From Gammaproteobacteria bacterium (GTDB lineage Bacteria > Pseudomonadota > Gammaproteobacteria > Pseudomonadales > Azotimanducaceae): DNA of 64,000 nucleotides. The first letter of the stretch is position 1. Each line of letters begins with the position of its first letter. Under the pieces are notes generated by a model, which was given only the letters and a program-made list of their open reading frames with translations, was not told where the DNA came from and did no database searches. Made by a program: the position numbers and the translations under genes. This document shows, in pieces, positions 54,500 to 63,769 of the stretch. Location: assembly GCA_016874135.1 (NCBI GenBank), contig VGVE01000004.1:1-64000 (forward strand), written 5' to 3'.

Positions 54500-54892
54500 A
54501 GGGCGATCCTTGCGGCGACACTGCCGGCCTACTGGCTGTTCCCCAACGTGCAGTTGCTGCCGTCGCTGGATGGCGCATTTCTCATACGCGCCTATCCGCA
54601 CCCGAGCGACCCTGGGCGGCACATGAGCAGGATCACCTTCTATCGACGGCTCAACACCAACGGACCGGTTCAGAGGCAGAGCATCGACGAACAGCGCACG
54701 CTCTCCCAGATGTTCGCCAGCATCATCCGCGATGAGGATTACGCCATGAGCACCAGCCAGCAGCTCACGGCGAACAGTGGTTCACTCGCCGAAGTCGTCT
54801 TCGGGCGAAACGAACCAGCGCTGCACCACTACCACAACACCTATCGCGAAGCTCTCGGACTCGAACTGTTGCCGCTGCTCGAAGCACGCTGA
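54500..54892 (+). pseudogene. C-terminal fragment of a Rieske-type oxygenase
   Basis: The forward frame reads YWLFPNVQLLPSLDGAFLI, RAYPHPSDPGRHMSRITFY, IIRDEDYAMSTSQQL and GRNEPALHHYHNTYREALG. This is the catalytic-domain end of Rieske oxygenases (family segments LFPN, DPGxxxSRxxFY, ED(Y/F)A and RNEPxLxHxHxxYR). The Rieske cluster part and iron ligands are absent, and upstream frames to 54262 do not supply them. It is a remnant of a relative of the gene at 45965. Confidence 0.72.
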
Positions 54893-55112
54893 CCGCAGAT
54901 CCGCAGACTCCACAGGAACATGCTCCATCCAACAAACAACTTGAGGGGTGGTGCGAAAAGGCAAACTCAGAGGGGTAAATCGCTCGAACAGATCGAGAAT
55001 GGCTGGTTCAAGCGAAGAAAGTTCGCACCACCGGCAGCTGCAAACGGGGAAAGCGTGAGTTTCCCCCAGTTCTCGAATGGTCCGATCGGGCGCGAGCAGC
55101 GGGATCTCTCGA

Positions 55113-55970
55113 CTATCCGTCGAGATTGGATCGCCTCGGACGATCAGGGTGTAGGCCCGGATGCATCTTCCATCTGTACCGCATCAGGCCGAACCTCCTG
55201 CACGACAAGTCACGCACCTGTTGGGGTCCGCTCAACGGAGTGTCTGATCCTCTCGGAAGACAACCCGGTAGAGCAGTGGAAACCGTGTCGACGCCATCTG
55301 CATCCCAGTCTCCATGCCGGACGACTTCACTCGGCGTGAGCCAATCGGTCCATTCAAAATCGTCCCTGGAGGGCTGCGCCGGAAGAGAAAGCCGGTAGAA
55401 GAGCCCCAGGTTTCCGAACCAGTAGACATTGAAAATCCGGGTCGAAGAGCTGCTTTCAAGAGGTATCTTGAAAACCAGCAAATAGGTCCCGTTCGTTCTC
55501 TGGGCGGCCTCGCGTGACAGCAACAGCGAGCTGGAAACGGAATGCGGGTTCTTTTGGATGGAGACTTCAGGCGTAAGGCCAGTTTGCTCAAGCAAAGGGG
55601 TGACTGGCGGGGTTCGAATTTCGACGTCGAGGTCGAGTGTTCGACCATCCACCTTCGGCGTCTTGTCGGCGAGCAAATAGGAACTCGCGGTCAGCCTGAT
55701 CATCAGTCCTGCCAAACAGACGAAGGCCGAACCCAATCCACGTGTGAAATGGGCGTCGTCCTCAGTGACAACGTATCGGGAGCAAGACAATCCGATCAGA
55801 AATGCTGCTGCGAATCCAAGGAAAGCAATCAGGCTAACGTAGATGTCGTTTTTGCCACTATACGAACCGTCCCGGTACCACTCCGACCAACGATCCGCCA
55901 GAAAAAGCATCGCTATTGCACCGAAAATGGCCGTGATCAGGCCAGTTGCGACGGAATGAAGCCATGTCAT
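55113..55970 (-). CDS. Membrane protein of unknown function
   Basis: A 285-residue protein with three hydrophobic helices in the first 115 residues (TGLITAIFGAIAMLFLA, IYVSLIAFLGFAAAFLIGL and GLGSAFVCLAGLMIRLTAS), then a soluble part with VDGRTLDLDVEIRTPPVTPL and YLLVFKIPLESSSSTRIFNVYWFGN (in two pieces). The last 45 residues look out of frame: the neighbouring frame reads LYRVVFREDQTLR, so a small frameshift near 55270 may have changed the C-terminus. No family is recognised. Confidence 0.55.
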   Translation of the reverse strand: MTWLHSVATGLITAIFGAIAMLFLADRWSEWYRDGSYSGKNDIYVSLIAFLGFAAAFLIGLSCSRYVVTEDDAHFTRGLGSAFVCLAGLMIRLTASSYLLADKTPKVDGRTLDLDVEIRTPPVTPLLEQTGLTPEVSIQKNPHSVSSSLLLSREAAQRTNGTYLLVFKIPLESSSSTRIFNVYWFGNLGLFYRLSLPAQPSRDDFEWTDWLTPSEVVRHGDWDADGVDTVSTALPGCLPRGSDTPLSGPQQVRDLSCRRFGLMRYRWKMHPGLHPDRPRRSNLDG

Positions 55971-56078
55971 CGGAAAAGAGCGGCTTACGACTGTGTTTCG
56001 ACTCGAAACCCCATTTGATTCTCGTTCCGAACCAGTGATCGTCGATGAAAGTTAAACGTTGCGGACCGCGATTTTGGT

Positions 56079-56924
56079 TTAGTCCCTAACCACGCGGTTC
56101 GAGAGCGTGCCGATGGGTTTGACCTCGATCTCGATGAGGTCACCTTCATCCATGAAGATCGGTGGCTTGCGGGCGGAACCCACACCACCGGGTGTGCCGG
56201 TAACGATGATATCACCCGGGACTAGTTCGATGAAGGTTGAACAGTAGGCGATCAGCTCCTCGAAGCCGAATACGAGCAACGATGACTTGGCGTTCTGCAT
56301 GACATTGCCGTTAAGGCGCGTGGTCAACTCAAGTGAATCCAAAGCACCGATCTCATCCAAGGTCATCATCCACGGGCCGAATCCGCCGGTTGAGGCGAAG
56401 TTCTTGCCTGGCGTGAACTGCGACGTATTGCGCTGATACTCGCGCACGCTGCCATCGTTGTAGATGCTGAAGCCGGCCACATGATCCATCGCCCGCTCTT
56501 TCGCAATGCGGCGCCCCGCTTTGCCAATGATCATGGCGATCTCGCCTTCGTAGTCGAGCGTGTTCGATTCACGCGGCCGGATCATCGGTGCCTTGTGGCC
56601 CATCTGTGCGCCGGCGAAGCGGACGAAGATCGTTGGGTAAGGCTCACCACCACGCCCGGTCTCTTCCTGGTGCGCCTTGTAGTTGAGGCCCACACACAGA
56701 ATCTTGTCCGGGTTCGGCAGCGTCGGCAGGTAGGTGATCGCAGAAAGCGGAATACCTGTTTCGCCGGCAGACGAGCGCGCCAGGCCTTCCAATGCGTTGG
56801 CCGCAATCGCGGCCTTCAGATCGGCATACTGACTGCGCGCGCCCACATCGATGACCGCATCACCACTGGCCGACACCACACCAAAACTGGCACGTCCCTG
56901 ATATGCGAATGTCAGCCAGCGCAC
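56079..56924 (-). CDS. Fumarylacetoacetate hydrolase (FAH) family protein
   Basis: A 281-residue FAH-fold enzyme that would cleave or decarboxylate a 2-oxo acid or acylpyruvate with Mg2+ or Mn2+. The metal site is made by Glu in DYEGEIAMIIG and Asp in SIYNDGSVREYQ; the catalytic loop KILCVGLNYKAHQEETGR is typical, as is VTGTPGGVGSARKPP near the end. It starts 42 nt after the alcohol dehydrogenase stop on the same strand. Family members act at the end of aromatic catabolism, in keeping with the oxygenases in the window. Confidence 0.92.
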   Translation of the reverse strand: MRWLTFAYQGRASFGVVSASGDAVIDVGARSQYADLKAAIAANALEGLARSSAGETGIPLSAITYLPTLPNPDKILCVGLNYKAHQEETGRGGEPYPTIFVRFAGAQMGHKAPMIRPRESNTLDYEGEIAMIIGKAGRRIAKERAMDHVAGFSIYNDGSVREYQRNTSQFTPGKNFASTGGFGPWMMTLDEIGALDSLELTTRLNGNVMQNAKSSLLVFGFEELIAYCSTFIELVPGDIIVTGTPGGVGSARKPPIFMDEGDLIEIEVKPIGTLSNRVVRD

Positions 56925-56966
56925 GGGTCTCTCCTCACATCGTAAAAGTCGTGAAAGCCTTGAAGG

Positions 56967-58049
56967 TCAGTTGAACATGATGACGCTGCGCGCCACTTCA
57001 CCGGTACCGAGCGCCGCGAATGCATCGTTGATGTCCTCAAGCTTGATGCGACGCGACACCATGTCATCCAGATGCAGACGCCCCTGCAGGTAGTAGTCCA
57101 CGAAACGGGGCATGTCCACGCGGAAACGGTTTGAACCCATCATGCTGCCCTGGATCTTCTTCTCGAAGAGGAACTCCATACCGTGGATCGATACCATTTG
57201 TCCGGGTGGAATCATGCCGATGACGGTTGCTGTGCCGCCGTTACGCAGCATGTTGAACGCCTGTTCCGCGGTGGCCTTGAGGCCGATGGCTTCGAAGGAA
57301 TAGTGCACACCACCGCCGGTGAGCTCCTTCACTTCGCCCACTGCATCTTTCTCTTTGGCGTTCACTACATCGGTTGCGCCGAACTTGCGGGCGAGTTCGA
57401 GTTTCGACGGAACCATATCCACAGCGATGATGCGAGACGCGCCGGCAATTGCTGCGCCGTTGATGGCCGACAGACCAATGCCGCCACAACCGATCACCGC
57501 AACCGTTGCACCCGGCTCCACCTTGGCGGTGTGGAAGACCGCACCCATGCCCGTCATGACGCCACAGCCGATCAGTGCAGCGCGATCCATCGGCATGTCC
57601 GGACGAATCTTCACCACCGCATGTGCGTGTACCAGCAGCTGCTCCGCATAAGAACCGAGGTTTGCAAACTGACCGAGCGGTGCGCTGTTCTGGGAGAGTC
57701 GTGGCGGCTGTTCCTTCGACCTGCGGGTTTCCGGTTCCTGACACAGGGACATGTGACCGGTGAGGCAATATTCGCAGTGACCACAGAAGACTGAGAGGCA
57801 GGTGATCACATGATCACCCGGCTTCACGTAGTGCACATCTCCGCCAACAGCTTCGACGACGCCAGCACTCTCGTGACCCAGAACCATGGGCACTGCACCT
57901 GGATAGGTACCGTTCCAGAAGTGCAGGTCGCTGTGACACACACCGGCAGCTGATGTCCGGATCAACACTTCGCTGGGGCCGGGCTTGTCGATACGGATAT
58001 CTTCAATGGTCATGGGCTTGTTCACTTCACGGAATACGGCGGCTTTCAT
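56967..58049 (-). CDS. Zinc-dependent alcohol dehydrogenase (MDR superfamily)
   Basis: A 360-residue enzyme from ATG 58049, with AAGGA 5 nt upstream; the frame extends to 58136 but that N-terminus is not family-like. The catalytic zinc site is in GVCHSDLHFWNG and LGHESAGVV, the structural zinc in CGHCEYCLTGHMSLC, and NAD(P) binds at VAVIGCGGIGLSAING. It is closest to class III-like or NDMA-dependent bacterial enzymes. It would oxidise an alcohol or aldehyde from the catabolic route. The upstream 115 bp holds the divergent promoter for the small zinc-ribbon gene. Confidence 0.93.
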   Translation of the reverse strand: MKAAVFREVNKPMTIEDIRIDKPGPSEVLIRTSAAGVCHSDLHFWNGTYPGAVPMVLGHESAGVVEAVGGDVHYVKPGDHVITCLSVFCGHCEYCLTGHMSLCQEPETRRSKEQPPRLSQNSAPLGQFANLGSYAEQLLVHAHAVVKIRPDMPMDRAALIGCGVMTGMGAVFHTAKVEPGATVAVIGCGGIGLSAINGAAIAGASRIIAVDMVPSKLELARKFGATDVVNAKEKDAVGEVKELTGGGVHYSFEAIGLKATAEQAFNMLRNGGTATVIGMIPPGQMVSIHGMEFLFEKKIQGSMMGSNRFRVDMPRFVDYYLQGRLHLDDMVSRRIKLEDINDAFAALGTGEVARSVIMFN

Positions 58050-58163
58050 TTTTTCCTTCGACTCCCCGGTGCGGTTACTCGCCCGAAGTTTGCCAACCTC
58101 GCTGGTGAAAGACCACGGCTGATTGATTTTGAACAATACGCGAAGGCTGTATATAAAACCAGT

Positions 58164-58403
58164 ATGCAGCCGCTTTCCGAACTTGCCGCGTGTTTTCGTC
58201 TTTATGGTGTGTGCATCGCCTGCGACCGCATGGAGCAGCTCGACCTGGAACAGTTGATTGAGCGACTCGGCGGAGAAACTACCGTCAGTGACGTACGCAG
58301 CCGACTGCGTTGCCGCTCATGTGGAGAGCGGCGACCAGATATCCGGGTGGTGTATGTCGGAGTGAACGCGCTGGCCGGGACGTTCAGCTATCGAAGAGGC
58401 TGA
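58164..58403 (+). CDS. Small zinc-ribbon protein of unknown function
   Basis: A 79-residue protein with two CxxC pairs: GVCIACDRMEQ (Cys17, Cys20) and LRCRSCGERR (Cys50, Cys53), separated by a helical stretch LEQLIERLGGE. The pairs would bind one zinc ion. Similar small proteins are found in many proteobacteria but have no known role. It is divergent from the alcohol dehydrogenase and convergent with ribB. Confidence 0.65.
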   Translation: MQPLSELAACFRLYGVCIACDRMEQLDLEQLIERLGGETTVSDVRSRLRCRSCGERRPDIRVVYVGVNALAGTFSYRRG

Positions 58404-58425
58404 ATGCCGTGTGCACGGTCGATGA

Positions 58426-59517
58426 TCAAATGAGCTCCGTGGCTTCAAGGGTCAGCCCGAAACCATCGATGCCGACAAAATCCACCTCACGACCGGCAAT
58501 CAACCGCAGTTTCTGTACGCCGAGATCGCGAAGGATCTGTGCACCGACACCAATCTCCAGCCACTCGGCCTTGCGGGCACTTTCCTTGCTGGCGCTTTCG
58601 AGGTGTTCAAGTGGAACACCCACAAAACCCGAACGCAGATACACCACGACACCTCCACCGAGCTTTTCGATGCGGTCGAGGGAGGCGTCGAGCAGATTCT
58701 TCTGATGTTCGGATTGCGGACCGAACACGTCCTCAATGAGTTTCTCGCGATGAATACGCACGGGGATCGCCTTGGTGGGGCTGATGGTGCCGAAGACCAG
58801 GGCCAGGTGTTCCGCATCTTCAAACTTGGTGCGGTAGGCGACCGCGCGGGCAGTGCCGATTCGCGTTTTCACTTTGAACTCACCGGCTTTTTCGACGAGC
58901 TGCTCGCGGCGCTGACGGTAGGCGATGAGATCGGCGATGGAGATCATCTTGAGCTTGTGCTGCTTCGCGAACTCAAGAAGCTGCGGCAAGCGCTGCACGG
59001 TGCCGTCGTCGTTGACGAGTTCAGCGAGCAGAGACACCGGTAGCAACCCGGCGAGAACCGACAGGTCTACACCAGCTTCGGTATGACCTGAGCGCACGAG
59101 TACTCCACCCTGGCGAGCGACCAGCGGAAAAATGTGTCCGGGTCGAACAAAGTCCTCGGCGCCCGAATTGCTGTTGGCAAGCGCCTGGCAGGTCGCTGCG
59201 CGCTCTTCAGCCGAGATGCCCGTGGTGAGCCCATGTTTGAAGTCGATGGAAACGGTGAAGGCAGTGCTCATCGGCGCGTTATTGCGCGCCACCATCGGGT
59301 CGAGATGCAGGCGTTTGGCGTGATCCTCAAGGATCGGTGTACAGAGAATGCCGCTGGTGTGGCGGATCATGAAGGCAACACGCTCGGCCGTGGCCTTGCT
59401 CGCTGCCATGATCAGGTCACCTTCGTTCTCGCGGTCATCATCATCCACCACCACGACCATTTCGCCGGCCTGGATGGCTTCAATGGCTGACTCGACCGTA
59501 TCGAACTGCGCGCTCAT
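58426..59517 (-). CDS. ribB: 3,4-dihydroxy-2-butanone 4-phosphate synthase with degenerate GTP cyclohydrolase II domain (RibBX type)
   Basis: A 363-residue RibB-RibA fusion. The N-terminal RibB half (1-200) has [22 protein letters not shown] and GHTEAGVDL with all catalytic acids, and would convert ribulose 5-phosphate in riboflavin synthesis. The C-terminal half keeps the RibA outline ([16 protein letters not shown]), but the three zinc Cys of true GTP cyclohydrolase II (CLTGDVFGSLRCDCG in active enzymes) are replaced by [15 protein letters not shown], so it should not hydrolyse GTP. A separate RibA must exist elsewhere. No FMN riboswitch fits in the 44-nt gap upstream. Confidence 0.94.
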   Translation of the reverse strand: MSAQFDTVESAIEAIQAGEMVVVVDDDDRENEGDLIMAASKATAERVAFMIRHTSGILCTPILEDHAKRLHLDPMVARNNAPMSTAFTVSIDFKHGLTTGISAEERAATCQALANSNSGAEDFVRPGHIFPLVARQGGVLVRSGHTEAGVDLSVLAGLLPVSLLAELVNDDGTVQRLPQLLEFAKQHKLKMISIADLIAYRQRREQLVEKAGEFKVKTRIGTARAVAYRTKFEDAEHLALVFGTISPTKAIPVRIHREKLIEDVFGPQSEHQKNLLDASLDRIEKLGGGVVVYLRSGFVGVPLEHLESASKESARKAEWLEIGVGAQILRDLGVQKLRLIAGREVDFVGIDGFGLTLEATELI

Positions 59518-59561
59518 GCTCTGTCCTGACTCTGAAAAAAACGGGACGCGCAGACTACCAC

Positions 59562-60761
59562 TCAGATGGCTTCGACGGCACGCAGACGTGCAATTTCCGC
59601 GTCATCCACACCCGCCAGTTCCTTGAGAATCCGGTCGGTGTCTGTGCCGAGCGCCGGCACATCCGTGAGTTCCGGTGGATTGAACCCTCTGAACCGCAGT
59701 GGCGTATGCATCTGTGGAATCTCGCCAAATCCCTTGTGAGGCCGCCACTTGAGTGTTTCCCGCGACAAGAGCTGCGGATCACGAATGACATCCGCAAGGT
59801 CGTTGACGGGGGCACAGATCACCCCGTGAGCCTGGGTCTTCGCAAAAACCTCCCACTTCGGCAACGATTGAGTCCACACCCCGATAACCGCATCCAGCGC
59901 CATCATGTTTTTGCAGCGCGCCGCATTGGTTGCAAATCGTTCGTCTTCGACGAGCGCTGGTTGAGCTATCGCTTCACAGAGGTTACGAAAGTGCCCTTCA
60001 CGGATACAGATGATGGCCACATAGCCATCTTTCGCGGGATAGACGTTGTACGGCGCGAGCGCAAGACCGGGGTGTTTGTTGCCACGCCGCGGGCCTTGCT
60101 TGCCCCCCGCTACAAAGAAGGAGCCAAGAGCGGTGGCGAGTGTGGGAAACACACAGTCCTGCATGGAGATGTCGACCACGGATCCTTTGCTGGTGCGCGT
60201 TCGCTGGTGCAAAGCAGTAAGGACACCCGCATAGAGATGGGTACCTCCGAGAAAGTCTGCAAACGCGGCTGCGGTTTTGAGCGGTGGGCCATCCCCTTCT
60301 CCGGTTACGCTCATCACCCCGGACATCGCCTGCAGCGTGATGTCCATGCCGAGGTAATCCCGATAAGGGCCACTCGCGCCGTACCCCGTTGAAGCGGCAT
60401 AGATGAGACGCGGATTGAGAGCACACAAGGCATCCGCGCCGATGCCGTACTTGTCCATCGTTCCCGGAGCAAAGTTCTCCGTCACCACATCCACGTGCTG
60501 AACAAGTTTCTTCAGCAGCGCCTGACCATCCCGCGACTGGATGTTGAGCGTGATGCACTGCTTGTTGGTATTGAGCAGCGCAAACGGATAGCTCGAAGGC
60601 GCAGCGGCACCCCGTGTTCGCAGGGTTTCACCAATACGCGATTCCACCTTGATCACCCGCGCGCCCGCCTGGGCGAGCAGGAAACCGCAATACGGGCCGT
60701 TGTAGACCTGGCCGAAGTCGAGAACGGTGATGTCGGCAAGGGGTTGATCGGATTGACTCAT
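59562..60761 (-). CDS. CaiB/BaiF CoA-transferase family protein (family III)
   Basis: A 399-residue family III CoA-transferase from ATG 60761 (the frame extends to 60839 without family features). It starts with ADITVLDFGQVYNGPYCGF and has the catalytic Asp140 in LGMDITLQAMSG, as in formyl-CoA and carnitine CoA-transferases; TENFAPGTMDKYGIG is conserved. It would move CoA between two carboxylic acids, allowing activation without ATP. It is followed by ribB after 44 nt on the same strand, likely a chance neighbour. Confidence 0.93.
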   Translation of the reverse strand: MSQSDQPLADITVLDFGQVYNGPYCGFLLAQAGARVIKVESRIGETLRTRGAAAPSSYPFALLNTNKQCITLNIQSRDGQALLKKLVQHVDVVTENFAPGTMDKYGIGADALCALNPRLIYAASTGYGASGPYRDYLGMDITLQAMSGVMSVTGEGDGPPLKTAAAFADFLGGTHLYAGVLTALHQRTRTSKGSVVDISMQDCVFPTLATALGSFFVAGGKQGPRRGNKHPGLALAPYNVYPAKDGYVAIICIREGHFRNLCEAIAQPALVEDERFATNAARCKNMMALDAVIGVWTQSLPKWEVFAKTQAHGVICAPVNDLADVIRDPQLLSRETLKWRPHKGFGEIPQMHTPLRFRGFNPPELTDVPALGTDTDRILKELAGVDDAEIARLRAVEAI

Positions 60762-60941
60762 AACCTGTTCCGCTGTCTGTAGGTTTTCTGAGGAGTTCTC
60801 AACTCGCGAGTCGACGCACTTCGCCTTCAAGACTCGCATAGTCTGCGAACTCTGTCACCGCGCTTTCCGGTGGTGTGGCCGAAACAAGCCTGAACGCCGG
60901 CATAGGCACCCCGCCACGGATTAAATCCGTCAGTCTGTCCG

Positions 60942-61403
60942 TTACTGCACCGGCACAGTCGCAGGAGCACCTTGCTTCTTGACGAAGAACACGAGCAGCT
61001 TAGCCGGTTTCGTATCACTCGCGTTGGCACTGACCGCATGCACATCATCCGGCGTTTCGTAGAACGTTTGTCCGGCTGTCAGCGTCTGCTTTTCGCCGCC
61101 ATCCACTTGCATCTCCACAGTACCGTCGAGCACATAAACGAACGTATGCGCGTCGTGGCGGTGACGTGAACCCTTCTCTCCGGGTGGCAGATCGACCACC
61201 ACCATCAGCGCCTCCTGATTCGTAAGCTCGCCGAGGGGTTTGTTCAGAAGGGGTGTGACTACGGTGGCGGGCGCATTCGATCCGCCGGCAGGCCGCTGCA
61301 AAGAATCACCTTCGTGCGCGTGGCAGAAAACGGCGAAGAGCCCCGGAAAGAGGGAAAGAAAAAAAGGAAGAACAACGAACTTCCTCAGCTGTTTCGTCTG
61401 CAT
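60942..61403 (-). CDS. Exported cupin-domain protein
   Basis: A 153-residue protein with a signal peptide (LRKFVVLPFFLSLFPGLF, cleavage near CHA) and a single cupin_2 barrel. The metal site is GSRHRHDAHTFVYVLDG, with His, His and Glu-like positions, and the second motif is GQTFYETPDDVHAVS. It could be a small periplasmic oxygenase, isomerase or metal-binding protein. The 257-bp gap to the TetR gene carries the latter's operator. Confidence 0.85.
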   Translation of the reverse strand: MQTKQLRKFVVLPFFLSLFPGLFAVFCHAHEGDSLQRPAGGSNAPATVVTPLLNKPLGELTNQEALMVVVDLPPGEKGSRHRHDAHTFVYVLDGTVEMQVDGGEKQTLTAGQTFYETPDDVHAVSANASDTKPAKLLVFFVKKQGAPATVPVQ

Positions 61404-61634
61404 TCGGTGGCTCCATCAATTCTGGGTGGAATAAACCGCTACCACCTTCGCAGCACAGAACACCCGCAAGCAAGAAGAGAGGGGGCAAGAAGAGAGCGCC
61501 ACCCGGCTGTCCCAGTCCAAGCTCGCGGACACACCTTGCAATTAGTCAGCTTTCCTTATCAACTAACCCCGTCTCGGCCTTCATCCCCTCCACCCCACCT
61601 GTGATCCAGTTCTCACTTGTTACCATTTTGCCAA

Positions 61635-61663
61635 TTCAAGCGCTTGCTTGAATCAGGCGCTTG
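61635..61663. promoter_or_regulatory. Inverted-repeat operator of the TetR-family gene
   Basis: TTCAAGC (61635-61641) pairs with GCTTGAA (61646-61652) around GCTT, an 18-bp palindrome. The core GCGCTTG occurs again at 61657-61663, 17 bp from the first copy at 61640-61646. It lies about 55-80 nt before ATG 61718. This is typical of a TetR autoregulatory site. Confidence 0.7.
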
Positions 61664-61717
61664 ACTAAACTGGGGGCAAAAACCAGACCTCCCGCCGATG
61701 AACCGGACCCGCTGACC

Positions 61718-62392
61718 ATGACCGAGATGCCCCAACCCCTCCCGACCTGGCGAAACGACGGCGACGCCCGCGACCGCCTGATCGCCGCTGCCGCGGAAAT
61801 TTTTGCCGACAAGGGTTATGACCAGGCCTCCACCCGCGAGATCTGCCGGGTGGCCGGTGTCAACGTCGCCTCGATCCACTACTACTTCGGCGACAAGGCA
61901 TCGCTCTACCGGGAAGTGTTCCGGTTGCCGGAAAACGTCATGCGCATGCCGGGTGAACTGCTCGATGTTTCAGTTCCGGTGCGCACCGCGATCAACGCCT
62001 GGTATCGCCACCTGCTCGGTCTTGCACGTTCGAGCGAGGAGATGAACCGCATCCGGCTGCTCTTCCTGCGGGAGCAAATCCAGCCTTCAGGCCTCGTCGA
62101 CAGCAGCCGCAGCGAACTGCTCAAGCCTTATCACCAGCACATGACCACCTTTCTCTGCCGCAGCCTTGATATTGACCGCGCCGATGTGGACCTGCACTTC
62201 CTGGCCTGCAACCTCGCCGGGCTGGCCATGGTGCTGCTCATCGAACGTGCGGCCATCCAGCGCCTCGCGCCGGGAATGCTCGATACCAATGAACAACTGA
62301 ATCACACCGCGGACCGGCTGACCGATACCGCGATGATCCTGATCGACCACGAACGGGCACGACGCGGATCGAACCGGACGACGGAGCAGTAA
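61718..62392 (+). CDS. TetR/AcrR-family transcriptional regulator
   Basis: A 224-residue repressor from ATG 61718. The HTH is in RDRLIAAAAEIFADKG through STREICRVAGVNVASIHYYF, a standard TetR N-terminus; the C-terminus is an all-helical ligand-binding domain with a DUF1956-like (CerR) outline (MNRIRLLFLREQIQPS, FLACNLAGLAMVLLIERA). The frame opens at TTG 61661, inside the palindrome, so ATG 61718 is preferred. It probably represses itself and the efflux genes that follow 21 nt later. Confidence 0.92.
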   Translation: MTEMPQPLPTWRNDGDARDRLIAAAAEIFADKGYDQASTREICRVAGVNVASIHYYFGDKASLYREVFRLPENVMRMPGELLDVSVPVRTAINAWYRHLLGLARSSEEMNRIRLLFLREQIQPSGLVDSSRSELLKPYHQHMTTFLCRSLDIDRADVDLHFLACNLAGLAMVLLIERAAIQRLAPGMLDTNEQLNHTADRLTDTAMILIDHERARRGSNRTTEQ

Positions 62393-62413
62393 GCCACGGA
62401 GGTTTGATATTCC

Positions 62414-63769
62414 ATGACCACACGACCTTCAGAAATACAGCGCCCCCGAACACCTTTGTTGGCGAGTGCTCAGCGTGACGATCGCCCCTCCCTAGACGTG
62501 GTGACGGGTGGTCCGGAACCTGACGATTACACCGACGATACGTTGGGATCCGATTCGGTGCTTTCACACCAAACGCCTGCTCGGTCCTCGCGAAAGTTCT
62601 ATTGGTTGTTGGCAGCCGTGTTGGTCGCAGGTGCCGCCGGCATCTGGTTCATGCGCGACACCCCACCCGCTTCCGCACCTGCTCTGGCCGGCGATACCGC
62701 TATTCAGACGGCCAACCCGGCCATCGCCACCGCCTCATCCGGCGCCGTGGCAGCGCTCACTGTTTCCCTGATCGCTCCCACACCCATCAACTGGAACGAA
62801 AGCATCGTTGCCAGCGGGGCCATTGCCGCCTGGCAGGAAGCGGTGGTCAGCGCCGAAGTCAGCGGTCTTCGCATCAGCGAAGTCGCGGTCGATGTCGGTG
62901 ATGAAGTCAATCAGGGTGATGTACTCGTCCGGTTTGACGCTGCCACGATGCACGCCGCCGTCGCCCAACAACGCGCCATGGTGGATGAAGCCCGGGCACG
63001 TCTCGAAGAAGCCGCAACACTCGCCAGACGCGCGCAGCAGTTGCGCCAAAGCGCCGCGATCAGCGAACAGGATCTGATCCAGTCGGTCTCCCGCGCACAG
63101 GCCGCGCAAGCGGCGCTGCAGTCGGCACAGGCGCGCCTGCAGGCCAGTGAGCTCAATCTGCGTTTCACCACCGTCACAGCGCCGGACAACGGCGTCATTT
63201 CTGCGCGCAGTGCGATGCTCGGCGCTGTTACCGGTCCGGGTGTGGAACTCTTTCGGTTGGTACGGCAGAACCGCCTTGAGTGGCGCGCGGAAGTGACCGG
63301 CGCACAGCTTCTGCGAGTGACGCCCGGCCAAAAAGCCGAACTCACCTTGCCCGATGGCAGCAAGGCCATCGGCACAGTACGCCAGGTGGCTCCGGTGCTT
63401 GATGCCAAGTCCCGTACGGGCATCGTCTATGTGAAGCTCGACCGCCATGCCTCCCCCGCCGCTCGTGCGGGCATGTTCGCGAGCGGCACACTGGTGTCCG
63501 GCGAACGTGCCGGCTTTGCTCTACCTGCATCCGCCGTGGTACTGCGTGACGGACATGAAATGGTGTTCAGGCTGAGGGGAGACAACCGGGTTGAGGGGCG
63601 CAAGATCGAAACCGGCCGCCGGCAGGGCGCCATGGTTGAAGTGATTTCCGGCATGGACTCAACGGAAAGGGTCGTTGGCAGCGGTGCCGCCTTCCTCAAC
63701 ACCGGTGATCCGGTGCGTGTGGTTGACGCTCCTGTTTCAACAACCTCTGACCTGGCAGCCCAGTCATGA
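62414..63769 (+). CDS. RND efflux periplasmic adaptor (membrane fusion protein)
   Basis: A 451-residue protein anchored by one helix (FYWLLAAVLVAGAAGIWF, about 57-74) after an unusually long, charged cytoplasmic N-terminus. The lipoyl half-motifs (VSAEVSGLRISEVAVDVGD and LNLRFTTVTAPDNGVISAR) flank a coiled-coil hairpin (AMVDEARARLEEAATLARRA and RAQAAQAALQSAQARLQASE). It links the inner-membrane pump to an outer-membrane channel. Its stop overlaps the permease start as ATGA. A TolC-like gene is not in the window. Confidence 0.94.
   Translation: MTTRPSEIQRPRTPLLASAQRDDRPSLDVVTGGPEPDDYTDDTLGSDSVLSHQTPARSSRKFYWLLAAVLVAGAAGIWFMRDTPPASAPALAGDTAIQTANPAIATASSGAVAALTVSLIAPTPINWNESIVASGAIAAWQEAVVSAEVSGLRISEVAVDVGDEVNQGDVLVRFDAATMHAAVAQQRAMVDEARARLEEAATLARRAQQLRQSAAISEQDLIQSVSRAQAAQAALQSAQARLQASELNLRFTTVTAPDNGVISARSAMLGAVTGPGVELFRLVRQNRLEWRAEVTGAQLLRVTPGQKAELTLPDGSKAIGTVRQVAPVLDAKSRTGIVYVKLDRHASPAARAGMFASGTLVSGERAGFALPASAVVLRDGHEMVFRLRGDNRVEGRKIETGRRQGAMVEVISGMDSTERVVGSGAAFLNTGDPVRVVDAPVSTTSDLAAQS

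Noticed and set aside
55605-55625. GGTTCGAATTTC resembling a tRNA T-loop
   Set aside because: No acceptor or anticodon stems can be paired around it, and it lies in the coding frame of the gene at 55113-55970.
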